Below are positions 34,264 to 47,623 of a stretch of DNA of 64,000 bases, in pieces. Below the pieces are notes generated by a model. The model was given only the letters and a program-made list of their open reading frames with translations, searched no databases and was not told where the DNA came from. This DNA is from Polytrichum commune (Eukaryota > Streptophyta > Polytrichopsida > Polytrichales > Polytrichaceae): positions 40,858,001 to 40,922,000 of the forward strand of contig OX485806.1 of the NCBI GenBank assembly GCA_950295325.1, read 5' to 3'. Numbering within the stretch: the first letter of the stretch is position 1; every line of letters begins with the position of its first letter. The translations under genes and the position numbers were made by a program.

Positions 34264-36115
34264 CTACAATTCTTAATTTTTAATTTTTCAATATTTCTTC
34301 GGTGGGTTTAACCCCTAACTTCCCACGCCCAATTTCCTTCAAATCTGCCCAGAAAATGTGACCTCAATTTCAGCAACCGTAGCTCATGATCTAAAGTTTT
34401 TTTGACAAATCAACCCTATAAATGTTTGCATGTAAGAGGCAAGTACTCATAGTTCAAATTCTAAAAGTTGAAGTTCTATTATGTAGGAGATTATAATAGA
34501 AATGTCCATAGTGGTCTTGAGGGCAGCAATTTAGAAATTAAATTGGGGTTGGTTTTTTTTATCAAACCTCCACTCAAATCATTTCCAAATGACAAAATGC
34601 TACCCTCATTCAAAAGAGGGAAAATACACCTACCCAAATCAGCTCACAAATCATGAAACCATTATTTTTTATTTTTTTGGGAAGCTTTGCAATTTGAGGC
34701 ATCAGTGACACAACTACGCACCTTCCACATGGATTTACACCTACCAAAACATGTCCAACTAAAAATTCGAGTGGTGTAATTTTTGGATATGTTGTGTTTG
34801 AGTGTCATGCAAAATTTCATATCAATCGGGAATCACTTGCACATAGGGATCAACAAAAATAAAAACATGTTTAGGATGTGTTGCCCCCTATACATGGAGA
34901 TGACAAATGTCAAGTTTTGGTTTGTGGACCGGTTTCATTGTAAACTAAATGAGAGCACACTTCATTTTTTAATTAATCCAAAAATAACAAACTTTGTTGA
35001 ATCAAAATTATACACATGGCTATAGATAGCAAAATTGAACATGAACAAGTTGAAACAATCAAAAAGTTATTTGAACTAGTGCCAAAGGGGTCAAAGCAAA
35101 TTGCTCACAACCATATTATCTTCACATAGGACATTAGGGGTTAAGGCCTTAAACAAACGTTCTGAGTAGCTATGCACCCACTTCTCGTAGGATATAAAGT
35201 ACGTAATTAGTGCGAGATGATTAGCAACTTCAAAAATCATATTCGTAGCCGTTTTCAACCTCATAATTTTTGGAGCTTATATAAATATCTAGTTTCTTGT
35301 CAAAGTGAAGTTTCTCTTTCTCATTAAATGATCATAAAGGCCTCCCTAATTATGATAATGATTATTGAGTTTTGAACGGTTAACAAAATTCCAGCACATA
35401 GTCCAATCTCTTACAAACACATATTTGTTTGGTGTGTGTTCATAGCTCCACATCTAACCACACACCACTCAAATATAGGTGTTCATCCAAAACAAGTAGC
35501 CGAATCATATCCACTTACGTTACACTAGTGTTCAAGACCAAAAAAACTCCACAACTAAGCAATCTTATTGGTCAAGAGCAAAAAATTGGAGTGAAGGAGT
35601 TCACACTAAAGTCAAAAGCTAAAATATGAAAAAAGGAAGAGAAACTAATGAGGCACTATCTTCTTGCCAAATCTTGTGGCTATCATCTAAAGAAAATACC
35701 ATGCTAGTTGGAGAAACCAATTTCAAGCTTGGATTTAACCTTGAGTCTAGAAGCATAATCCAAATTAAGAGGTGTTTTTTGGTTTTGTTTTGTGGAAACA
35801 AGTGGAATGAGTTTTATTTCGTTGCCCCCCATAAATACAAGGCCATCATGACCCGAAGTAGAGAACAAGGGAACTCCCCATGGTGCACATGGTGGAAAAA
35901 CACAATCGGAGGAAGGGTGGAAATCCTACACATGGTTACCAAAGCCTATGTTAGGCACCCCAATGTTCCAACACATTTTCCTAGTATTTTGTTCTATGTT
36001 AAAGAAGCTTATTTGTCCCCTATAGCATGTTGAAATGGTCTAAAACTTTGTTGTGGATGTAAATTTTGTCGGTTTCCTTCAAGGTTTTCTCCTATGCGAT
36101 TTGCACATATTCAAT
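34264..36115. other. Intergenic; contains an R1 copy
   Basis: An R1 copy lies at 35165-35515 (CACCCACTTCTCGTAGGATA, ATTAGTGCGAGATGATTAGC, CACACACCACTCAAATATAG). A 135-codon plus ORF (35626-36033) has no recognised domain and lies next to the LINE fragment, so I treat it as noncoding. Confidence 0.5.
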
Positions 36116-36650
36116 AAGTCCTTGCCAAATGGTTTCTCGGACATTTTATATGATCCCATCTACTATTGTTGAAGGTAAGATCATTCTCTTCAATCCAAAT
36201 TGTGCACAAGGTGGCACCTTTTAGTATAAGCCATATTCTAGCAACTTGGATCCCATGGTGCTAGTTCAAAGCTCTCCAAGGTCTTTTTCCAACGGTCCTT
36301 GCTTTCACGGAGTTCACAATAACAATATATAAATCCCATGCTCCACAAGCCATTTTGCAATACCCTTGTGTGTAAGGGTTTTGGGAATATCCAAGCCAAA
36401 CATGTAGCATTTGTCATCAATATTTGCAATAAGGCATGTTCTTCAAGAGTTAATAACAACATCTTTGTACCAAAGAGCCTAGATGAAGGCCCCTCCTTTT
36501 TGCTTCTCATCCTATCCCATACATTATCCATTTAAGTTTGTAGCTAGGGATAATAAATTCCCATGTCATTTGTCCAAAATGGTTTTAGGAGGATTCTTGA
36601 ATTTTCAATCAAGTTCCTACCTATTCTTGCATTGTATGACAAAAAATCCT
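36116..36650 (-). pseudogene. Decayed non-LTR retrotransposon (LINE) C-terminal fragment
   Basis: The minus-strand translation contains DRWKKTLESFELAPWDPSC, then after a stop or frameshift KGATLCTIWIEENDLTFNN followed by SRWDHIK. The GATLxTIWIExNDLxFN pattern is typical of the region after the zinc-binding RVT domain of plant LINEs. The frame is broken near 36240 and no reverse transcriptase core remains. Confidence 0.5.
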
Positions 36651-39600
36651 CTGTCGATTGCCGTTTGTGTCTCTTGGGATTGATATGAAGTGAATCCCTA
36701 TAGTTTAGTTTTTGACCAGGAACAATATCCAAGGAAAAAATCAGGGAAAACTTAAAAGGTGACTTGCGTATCATCTAGGTGTCTCATATAAGTTTCATTA
36801 AGGAAAACATAAGGTTATTTTACTTCATTTTGGATTAGAATTGACAATTAGGTTATGGGTAAGGGATAAAAACTTTAAAAAACTCTCCAAGTCAGTACAT
36901 GCATTTGTAACAATCACTCACCTCACTCTAAATTCCTCGGCAATAATCTAGCAGTGAATTCATTTTAATTGGACCAAGTGTGGTGCACAAGCATAGGCAC
37001 AACCATAGACAATTGTTTTGCGTAAGTAACCCATTTTTGTCTCGTTACCAAAGCCAAGGGCACTTTGGTGTTGTCAATGATCTTGCATTAATTAATCCTC
37101 TTTAGTGTAACTCGAAATGTCCATGCAATCATCCTTTCTAGATTGTCAATCCTCTTTAATTAAATGCAATCTTAATTACACGGTCCGACAATAATCTCTT
37201 ACATGGTTTTGGCCAAGGTACATGTGATTTCTTTCATCATGACAATAAGTCAAAACCACTTATGCGCATTAACATATTCTCACCTAATTCATAAGCTTAT
37301 ATGGTTCATTGAGTGTTACAATTCCACACACTTAGTTCTTAAAGCAATGAATTGACCATTCCCGTTCATTCATCATTCTTACAAATAGTGCTTAAGAAAT
37401 TCAATTCTTAATGTTGGTGAAGTTCTAAGTTATCCTTAATTCACCTAAGATTTTAATTAGCGTTCAATACTTACCAGTTTCCCGAGTGGCACGTCCTTTG
37501 GTCTTCTCCGCATCATGTTATCCCTTCGTAATCAATCATCTCAACATGTTGACGTTTCACTTTCTATCAAAGGTTAGAAGAAAACGGTTTCTCCATCCAC
37601 ACTGCTAGCACCATAGTCTTGATCTTTACTTGATAAAACAATTCAATACAATGACAATTCAAACCTCTTTGCTTTGAAATCATGACCCCAAAAAATTAAA
37701 GTTGATTTGTACAAAGTTGATTCATTATGTTGACTTCAAATTAATTTAATGCAAATATAAAGCAATACATAATTGAGGTTGATGATTTGCTTAAGTTACA
37801 AACTTGAAGACATTAATTATTATCAAATCATACTTTAGCAAAACAGTTAATGATCTGTAATTTCAATACATAAAGTAGATCCATATTTGCACGTTCGGAT
37901 TTCTCTCCGTTCTCAAATAGGCTATATATATATATATATATAATGCTCCCAATATGTATACGACAGTAAACTCACTAACTCTTTGGTTTAATACTTGGTA
38001 ATTATTACCATAATCCAAGCCTATTCTATTCGACCATCTCCCTCCCAGACAATAGCCTCACAATCACTCACATCAGCTTGACATTTACTTTAACATGGTG
38101 CGCAGACGATAGCATGCGGTAACATTAATTCATATTTTCTATATATACTACAAAGTTCAACATTCAAGAATTTGTACTACATCCCTTGCTTGGGAATAAA
38201 CTAATTGCCAATCGATGAATCCAGATTGGGAGAATATGATAATCCCTTGTCAAACTTGAGTCCTTTTAGTTATCTCACATATTCCTACAATACATTCCCA
38301 ACATTTCTATAGATACCACATCCTATGGCTTAATAGCCTTACTATCCTCTTAGGGCTCAAATAAATTCAGACGATGGTCAATACATATATATAACTCCAA
38401 CAATGACAACCACGAGACATTGGACTCAAAGTATAGTTGTTGATTTATCTTTTTATTACAAAAATGTCCACTTTAAAATTACCTTGCCTCCCGCAACCAT
38501 TATGATGCAAAAAGCAATACACGGACGCAATTCACATTCAAACGGACTCCATTACATACACCATAGAGTTACAGCAGATTACATCACAATCCCATCAAAT
38601 GCATTCAGGAAAATCGATTAAATATATCATCATAAAATATTTTGTGAAAATCTTAAACCAAAACTGTCAACTCTCGGCTCTCCCAGCCTTGCTCGCTCAA
38701 TTCTCCGAGAGTCTCTTCTAATTTTTCGACACCTCTATATCCCTGAGAGCCTACCGAGTTTTTGTAACTACCACGTCTGCTAACAAACTATTGTCCTTCC
38801 TACTAACTTTTATGATCTCACAAGATTATTGCCCGTTTTCACTAGTCCTTTCAGACAATATCTAGTTTACTAAAGACTATGTTTCCACCTTTTTCAGAAT
38901 TGAATCAAAAAATCAAAATTTTACTACTACAATCCCTTCTCCCAATTATGTGGTGTTTTGGACCCCAATTTCTTGGGCATGGACTCTAATGTAAACCCAC
39001 CCATACTTTAGCCTCCAACTGCTATGAGGAAATGAGGTGGCGTGCAGAGGTGTTCGAGAGCAAGGAGCAAAAAAATAACTGTTGATTATTATTTTGTCTC
39101 TGAAATACTATGAACCCTACCCACTTATGGGTAAACAATTTTTTCCATTGTGAGGACCCGAGGTTAAGCTTAAAGCATTTTCTCAATGTGGATTTATATT
39201 CGAGTTATACAAGAAGTCTTGGGATCAAACTCCAAGTGAGTTCGCTAAGATGTGAATTTGAGAACACTATAATTTGTAATATACATGTGTATCCCAATTG
39301 TATTGCTAAGAAATGATTATCTAAGTTGAGTTGTCATTCCTCTTTACATGTGTCCTCAAGTGCTTGTAGATTCGATCTCATTGTGATAGATTTGTTTATG
39401 TGCTCATATTCATCCCTTGATTTGAAGATTAATTAAGTATGATGTGAGGACTTTTGTGGACACACATAAATTCCGATTGCAAATGAGTGGTGGGAGCATC
39501 AACAACTTGGCATTGTGTGTGGGGGTTGGTAGATTTGTCATTGTATAAGATAAATCCTAACCTTGCAATTCTCATTACTAAAGTTTGTTATTATGTTGCT

Positions 39601-39652
39601 TGTCATGTCGATTAAGTGCTCAAATGTGAATTTTCATTACATGTTCTAATAA
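36651..39652. other. Intergenic, no gene recognised
   Basis: Contains an (AT)n tract at 37922-37942. 38990-39130 has weak similarity to the RPS21 upstream region (TCGAGAGCAAGGAGC is shared exactly). Otherwise nothing supported. Confidence 0.55.
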
Positions 39653-40459
39653 GGGGCATTCACGGTTGGGGTACTACTTTTGGGTGTCTAACGGTTAAAG
39701 GACTAAATTAGATAACTTTACATAGTTGGTGTGCTTAGATTTGTATTGTGGAGCATATTTTGGATCATACCTACATTTAATATTCCATATTGAGTACACT
39801 GACAAAGTTAATGTACAAGGAATAGGGTTATCTAAGATATCATTTTGATTCCTTAACGGACGTCCATGGGTGCTATCAAAATTGTTGACAATAAGATCAA
39901 GGAATGAAAAGGACAACAAAACTTGATTGAAATGATCCCAATTTGTTCCCTCACAATAATCGTTCAATTATGTACCAATAGAACTAAAAATATACCGCAT
40001 ACCAATTGTATAGCTTTACATATGACACCAAACATGGCCAACAATAAACAATAACATGGCTACATGAAAAAAGAACGTTTAGTATTAGAATTGGACATAA
40101 AAAATTATATGTATGGACACATGACACTTACACCAAGGTACTAGGATGGAAAACATGAAATAATTCACCTTTGATGTACACTTCAATAATGAAATTGCTA
40201 TTGATGTCGCCCAAACAAGTCATATGACCTCTTTAATAATCCTATGACCTATCTACTCATTTCATTAAGGATTTATCTATTATTGGTGATTATTTAATAA
40301 TAAATAACATCTTTCTTGATAAGTCCTATGACCTATCTACTTATCTATCTAAAATCTATTGATAAAATAATAGTAAATTGTAATAAACACCGAGATCCAA
40401 TGCGACAGAGTCCTTCATTCCTTTGTCCCAAAAGTAGTACCCCAATCGTGAATGGCCCC
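39653..40459. mobile_element. TIR element, about 807 bp, GGGGC ends
   Basis: The left end GGGGCATTCACGGTTGGGGT continues ACTACTTTTGGG. The reverse complement of the right end is GGGGCCATTCACGATTGGGG plus the same continuation. That is about 33 bp with two differences. The flanks (CTAATA left, AATATA right) allow a short target duplication. No transposase is encoded, so it is a non-autonomous DNA element. Confidence 0.75.
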
Positions 40460-41038
40460 AATATAAATTGAAACTTTATAAACTAAGTGTTTATGCATTG
40501 TAATGTTTGTTCACATAAAGAAGTCTAGGCGCATTTTGGTTTTCATAAGAACAATGGTATTTGAAAGGTAGATTTGGAAGACACCGCCATCTTCTTTATT
40601 CTTATCAATTTGGTTAGTGAACTCATGAACAAAGGAGTCCCTTGGAGCTGCGGAGGGATGAAAAATCCTCCATATATGCAAATCCAAATCAAGGCATCAA
40701 CTAAATTTGGAGCCATTGTGCTCCAAGTTGATGCCTATTCATTCACAAGTGAATACTTACATTCATTAGCATTCGTTAAAAATCACAAAGCAAGATTGTT
40801 TTGTAGCTAAACCACTCACTAAATTCTCATTTTCTATATAATTTTCATGTGCAACATTCATGCATGTAGCGTAGTTGTCATCATCTTGTCACTTACAATG
40901 AAGAGTTTGCAATATTTGATATCATCTTGGCTACTATGTGCGTAATTTACTTATACATTTGCTTAATTACACTTTGTTTCAACTCCATGTTCATACTATA
41001 ATATGCAAATTGAAGTGTTTTATGCTTAAATTACCATG
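40460..41038. other. Intergenic, no gene
   Basis: AT-rich. The 78-codon plus ORF at 40574 has no recognised similarity. Confidence 0.5.
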
Positions 41039-42780
41039 GTTATAGGATACTAGTATTGTGTTTCCAATATTCACAACTCATATGATATTGCACCTGGGTG
41101 AAATTCAAATGCCGCCTTTGTGATTTTCTCCTTTACGAGGTTGGGAGAATAGCCCTGGAGTTTGAACATGTTCTTCCTTGCTAGCCAAGTACATTGAATA
41201 GTGTTCCCCCATAGCTCATTTTTCACCTTGTGGGTGCGGTTGTACTCAGAATCTTCATGTATTCCTCATCGCACATCGAATTGCTTGTACAACGTGATGT
41301 AGAAGGGTCTTTTGCATGGAAACATGTTCCATCATGTACAATATCAAGCAATTTGGATGGGCCATATATCTACGTGTGTCATTTATCCATGCCCATTTGG
41401 GTCCCCATGGATTGGAGCAAATGAGACAATGACTACCATCCTTTACCCATCATGGGACGCATAGCCACGACAAAGCTGGTTGGTTGTGCTCATGGTGGCA
41501 TGATTCAAGCCAACACCACAATCTCTCATTTGTGATCCATTTTGCAATTTTCCAACTCGGCCCTCGACAACTCCAATGTGTTTAATTGGGGTTTGCATTG
41601 GGGAGTTGCATCTACATATCCAATGTCATCTAACATGAGACCAGATAGAGAGAGATAGATAGATAGAAACTCCAACCCCTTTCAAGCAAGGGGCCGGCGT
41701 GAATAAAGTGTCCGTTCGTAATGCCAATGACCCAATGCCCACTGGACAAGGGGACATTGGGACAAATACTACTCCCCCCTTTCGAGGATGAACACTATAG
41801 TGACACACTATACAAGTTCCTAGCTAGCCAGTAGTGCCTTGAAGATACCGGACATGGTATCCCCCCAAAGGGCTTTTTGAGGTACCCATACAACAAGGTC
41901 CAAGGACCCCCCACCATAGTTTGGTGGACTAAGGTGGTGAGCACCACGCCGGCATGGGGAATAGAACCCACAACCTCCTCATTGGGGGCCATGAGCCCTA
42001 ACCACCAAGCCAAGGTCCGTGGTGCCCAACATGAGACCACATCTAACATGAGACCAATTCCATGTATGCATGTGATGTTGGTGAACAACCCATATGTGGT
42101 CCATGCTAGGATGTGCAACATATTTGGAAAGGGGGGGGGGGGTTGGCATCTATGAGATGTTTCCACATGTTGAAATTTCATGCGGAACTCCATGAAGTCA
42201 AGGTTCATTGCAGTTGAACTAGTGCCAGAGTTTGATGAAAATGTATGGTTGCAATTGAGATTTGGTCAAGGGTTGCCAAATGAGCAAAGGCGGACAATTT
42301 TCGTTATGGCCCAACACAAGACTTGGTATGTCCCAATAACAAAGTGTCACCTTTAGTTCCACATTGATATATGGGATGGTGGACCGGTTCATTTCCCTCC
42401 CCGATATGATTTCAACATACACCATCTTGCACAACCACAGAAGCATGTGCCCACAATCAACCTCCCTTGGTGCTCCCCGTATGAAATTCCAAACCTCCTT
42501 GCACCAATCCCCAAAAATGTGATGACTCGTCTCCTTCCACAATCCATGCCTCTATTTGGACATTGCAATCAAGGTTGGACCCCAATGGGACATCCTCAAC
42601 AATGTGACCACTCCACATAATTACACACCGCATTGTACATCCATACCCTAGTTCATTTTCCCAACATGGATTAGCAAGAATATTGGGACTCAAAGCAAAT
42701 CTCTAAGTTGATGAGTTCTCGTATGCATTTAAAACTTTCCTTCTTGGTGTAGAACATGGAGTTGATCACGGCGTGGATCT
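41039..42780 (-). pseudogene. Decayed LINE-like sequence, minus strand, split by a SINE
   Basis: Minus translation near 42435-42542 gives KETSHHIFGDWCKEVWNFIR, matching the ETxxHxFxxCxxxxxVW part of the plant RVT zinc-binding domain. Near 41092-41210 it gives NTIQCTWLARKNMFKLQGYS. Frames are broken throughout. A SINE (41644-42039) separates the two parts. Confidence 0.45.
41644..42039 (-). mobile_element. tRNA-derived SINE with target-site duplications
   Basis: On the minus strand the 5' head has a box A-like TTGGCTTGGTGGTTAGG and a box B-like GTGGGTTCTATTCCCC about 40 nt later, as in tRNA-headed SINEs. The 3' tail is (TATC)n/(TC)n. It is flanked by a perfect 17-bp direct repeat, CATCTAACATGAGACCA, at 41627-41643 and 42040-42056, showing target-primed insertion. 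Length is about 396 bp. Confidence 0.85.
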
Positions 42781-45700
42781 AGGAATCAACCCTAAAGCAT
42801 TACCCCCCTCATGTGGAGGTCTTGGTGTTGAGTTGTCTACAGTGGTTAAGCTTTGGTACACATGTGAGTTCAGTGATAATCTAAATATGTAATAGCTTTA
42901 TGTTAGGGTGTTATTTTTCTAGTTTGTGTATTTGTTTCTTGGTTGCTTAAGAACCGGTTGGTTGGTAGTACTCTTGGTTAAAAATCAACAAGGGTAGGTA
43001 GAGAGGGTGGGTTAGGGTGTGCAACAACGGTGGCAACGGAACCTTAGCCCTAACGCTTAAGGCTTGCTAAAGGTAGGGTAGATTAGTGAAGCACATGTGG
43101 TCAAACTCTAGCCCTAACCCTTGAAGTGTTTATTGGCCAAGAAGGACTAAGCGGGAGGATATTTTAGATCGAGGTGTTGGGAGGTTAGAAATAATGTGTG
43201 AGGACTATCAAGGGAAGAGGGTAGAGTTGTGAGTTTGTGCCACAATATGTTGTCAAAAATGTGGTGTTATGATGTTCAATGGGTAATTGTGGTGTAAATT
43301 CGGCCCCAAAATAAAGAAAAACCCCAACGAGTCCCTTTTAATTCACCTCGTCTCCAATGGCAAGGGTCGTATGTATAACCCAAGTCCACAAAGTGAAGGT
43401 GAAGTGAGCTCTCCTTCATGGGTTGGGTCTATATATACCCATAGGGTCATCATCCATCGGATGTACCCTTCATGAGCCAACCCATGGTAGACACACATCC
43501 ATGTGTATGTGCAAAGCAATTGATGCGGTGAATTACTCTAAGGCACTTGTCTTCACAATCAATTGCAACTTGGAGGTCGACATGGACATCGACTATTTTG
43601 GAGCAATCGATTGCTTGGACTAGATGATTGCTAATGAACAATCATTAGAGCAATTGATCTCCAAGTCAACTACTATGTTAATTGTTCCCTTATTGTCAAC
43701 ATTAATGTTGACTAAAGGACCGACCTTGTTAGTTTAAGCATGGGAAATTGTTTCATACCTCTCCCCCGCAAGTGACGTTTTTGGGTCCATCCTCATGTCC
43801 GCGTGACGTGGCAAACACTGATGTATAATCCATGTTTTGAACCTCAAACCCACCCCAAGTTTCCTGGACATCTACCATAATGTAAAACACACCCTTACAT
43901 TAACCCTTAAAAGCTAGGAGGATAGGATGGATAAACGTATTAATATAACACGTGCTATCTACAATACATTTTGAGGATGTTGAATAGTGATCACATGGGT
44001 AGTCATGCAACCAACGTTCAAAACACATCTAGCCCCTATGATATTATTACTATTCACAAAGGCAACCTAATTGGACATAGCAGTGTAGGTACATCAACAT
44101 TGATTATAAACAGTTAATTAACCCACCTTTCCTAAGATTTCAAACACTCAACTATCTTGTCCCACCAATATATATATATATATATATTAAGCATATGCCT
44201 TTTTGGTGCATGTTCTTAGATCCACACCTAAGTAGACACCAATAAGATAAGTAAATGTTATACGAATGCTTTCCTTCCATACGTATGGCATCATAGCTTG
44301 AAACAAAATAACCAAACAATGATAAGCTTGACATGATTAAAGGAAAACAAACCCATGTAACGTGTGTATTCTTCTTGGTCCATTTCATTTTACATGCATT
44401 AATCCTTAACCCCTCAATGCTTGGGCCTATTTCTAAAAAGTCACAAAAGCACTGCATAGGAGTAATTTTGTGTACTTGAAGGAATGCAATCCATGTAGTA
44501 AAATCCTACATAAGTAGGAAAATGTAAATTGAAGCTACAACCATCATTTCAACATGATTGGACCATGTTCGGATCACTTACTAAATGTTGTTTGTAAAAA
44601 GGATAAATTTGAAAATAAATAAATTTTAAGCATAAAATCTCATCCAAATTTTCATTTGTGGTAGAGATAATATGTGTTTATTAGTAGGCAAGGAGTTTCA
44701 AAGAAGAAAACCATAATGTGCACATGATTGAAGCATCCTTAAAACTCGGTTTGCATTTTGGACACTCAAATTTCAATTTTCTCAATGATGTAGAATCTAC
44801 AAATGAAGTCTTATGCTCAATCCCAACCATCAAAAGATGCATCATATCCTAACTTAAACATCTTGTGGTAGGAGTATCTCCAACGAGTTTTTATAAATTG
44901 ATGATTTAGCCCTTTGACCAAGAATCGACCACTTTGTGGTCGCCTAAGTTGTTAAGGGTTAAAGGACATCATGGCTCAATTAATGTACAACAAATACACA
45001 CAATTAGTTCTACGAGCCTCACCAAGTTTAGAAACTAGGTTTCTTATGCTTAGAGGTTTGAAACTAAGTTGAACATATAATCTCATGTCATTGATAAAAT
45101 AAACATACGCTCATATGTGACATTGATGATGAACAAGTCCAACACTTGTTTGCATCCAAAAGAAACTCAAGGTGTGTATTTGAACCTCGATCTTCACTAA
45201 CATTAAGATATCCAATTGCTTCGACAAGTTTACTTGAAAAAAAAATTAATTTAAGATACAATCATTTTTGACATGATTGGCTAAAAAGGGAAGTGCTTAA
45301 TTCAGATACATAGGTGTGTGCATGGAAAGGCCCAAATCGGGCCTTTGAGACGCTTGAGGATTAGGGTTTGACAATTGGGAAGTCAATCACTTGAGCCTTG
45401 TGTTTGCAACAATGTCGAAGATACCGATGCTATTGGAACGCGTCCCACATTATATGAAAGGAACTCTAACAACATGTTGAAGTTGATAACCTTTATAAAC
45501 TCGATCCATATATGTTTGCCGTCAATGTTTGTAACATTAGTCAACGTTGTTGTGGAGTGGTCCTTTTAAATAAAGAAGAGAGGTTACACGGTTACAAGAG
45601 GAAGTACCATGCATATTCAACATTGAATTTGGTCGCCGGACGGATCTTTATGAAACAATCCTAGCGCAATATCCAAGATATACTTTGACCCACCTGAGCC

Positions 45701-47334
45701 TGTATGAAACTCAAACAGTGTCCGGGGAGAATTTTGGGCATAATCCGTATAAATCCTCGTGTTTCCAAGTCCAAGTGGTTATATGTTGTGATATTTCAGT
45801 TGTTCTTTATGAATTTTGGGTATATTCCATAGATTCCCGTAAAAGGATCGGTACTTTTCGTCAAGTCCTGAACTTCAACCAACTATTTCTCATGCCCTGA
45901 TCGCACCAAACTTTCCAACTGTGAAATTGTTGGAGATTATGTTGAGGAATAGATGTTGGCCCACCACTTTTCACACTGTTACAACTGAAGATGCCGACGG
46001 ATGGTGTCTGAACTGGCCGGTGTGATCAGCCCCTCAAACTCAAACGATTCATCTGTAACTCATATGGAGGGTGCTAAAACCAACACCTATAAACGCCTCC
46101 CAATCACCAACAATCTACTACTTTGAAGTGTTCCCCATGGTGTAGGAGTGCAGGGGCCTACGGAGTGACGTTTTTAGGTGCCATTAGTGGTGCCACCTCA
46201 TAGCAACCTCCACTACTATCGGGCTCCACTCTATCTCAGGCCGGTTCAAGGTGGGTTTAGGGTGGGTTGTCAATGCCTATTCTAACCATTCTATACATTG
46301 CAGGGGGGGGGGTAACCATTCTATTCACAAAGTCACAGAGGCATGCCCACAAAGCACGAAACGGGGTTGGTACCCAAGATGCAAGGTGATGGTTTTGTAA
46401 GCAAACCAGGTGGGATCATGGAGGTGGCCATGTGGCTTTGCGCACCGTTACTAGTTGGCCTTTGATCTAGCTTGGGTCCAGTACCCAACTATGTTGTGTT
46501 GGTGCTAGGCAACGAAGGTGGGGTCCTCATCATATCCAAGGCCGCCATACACGGGGCCTATATATTGGTTTAAGAAAGCTAGTGGTTTTGACTTTGAACA
46601 TTCATCAAATATCTAACTAAGGCTAACAATATGTTTCCTTTCTTTATACCTACGTTTAGAACAAAGGCTAATATGAATGTCTATATATTTTATATCAACC
46701 ATGTAACCACATATATGTATGCACAATAGCTTAAAAGTGTAGGTTTAAGCACCCTCTACCTTAGCGGTTGGTTCTCCCCGGTCATTGAACTTGAATGGTG
46801 GTGTGTTCTCGACACCCAACATTCTCCAGGTGTTATCTTCTTTGACAACATCTTTCCTAGATGTTTCGTGCTTGTCACAATTTTCAACAAGTTAAACAAC
46901 TTTAAAAGTACATACTAAGGTACACTAAGGGATGTCCAAAAGTCTCCCCTTATTCTATTTGTCATTGGACTGTACGTAGACGTGTGGACTAAGTTGATGT
47001 GAAGAGAGTTCTAATTTTGAAACCAACCGACGCTCCTCCATATATAATAAAAGGTTGAAGTGGAACATGTGTTTTGTTTAACCCTTAAGCGTCTAAGAGG
47101 TCGATAACATTGTTCAATTGCATGGTCAAGTTCATTAGGCTTAGGAATATAAAGAGTTCACTCATGTATGATCCAAGCATATTCTTGGGTGATTTCATAG
47201 CAGTTGACACTTGTTCCTACTAATGAGATATTACCTTTATTGGCCTGTCATCTCACTATGATTGCTTTGTTGTATCCAATTCCATCTAGATTAAAATATG
47301 TTTACTAAGCTTGTTTCAACATGCATGTAAAGTA
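42781..47334. other. Intergenic, no gene recognised
   Basis: Contains a (TA)n tract at 44168-44189 followed by an R1 fragment (44190-44310), and a G-run near 46303. The plus ORFs at 45375 and 45685 show no domain. A G12 run lies just before, at 42131-42142. Confidence 0.55.
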
Positions 47335-47623
47335 CCCCTCCAACCCAAAATGATTGTCCTACTTCCCGGACTTTTTGGTTCCGAAATGATTGTCTGGTTT
47401 ATTTGGCCGACTAGAAATTTGAGGCTCAAAGTCGAATATTTTTGCGCCAAAAATAAGTTTCTATATCAAAAAGTCTTTTGAGACATACTTTCCGGGGTGT
47501 TTCAAAATAGTTGTTGTTTTTTATTTTAAGAGTCATACGTACGTACAACTACTTGGTCAATGATCAGCGGGCCTTAATCTCGCCAAAGTTAGAAAGACAA
47601 ACAATCATTTTGGGATGGAGGGA
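47335..47623. mobile_element. Stowaway-like (Tc1/mariner) MITE
   Basis: The left end CCCCTCCAACCCAAAATGAT and the reverse complement of the right end, TCCCTCCATCCCAAAATGAT, are near-identical TIRs of the CTCCCTCC type. TA lies at both borders. It is about 290 bp with no ORF. Confidence 0.85.

Noticed and set aside
35626-36033. 135-codon plus-strand ORF
   Set aside because: No domain; opposite strand to a decayed LINE fragment; codon pattern not convincing.
42001-42040. Functional tRNA gene
   Set aside because: Box A and box B words are present, but the cloverleaf arms do not pair properly and the sequence continues as a SINE body with target duplications.
41795-42208. 137-codon minus-strand ORF
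   Set aside because: It lies over the SINE; the reading frame is a by-product of the tRNA-like head and body.
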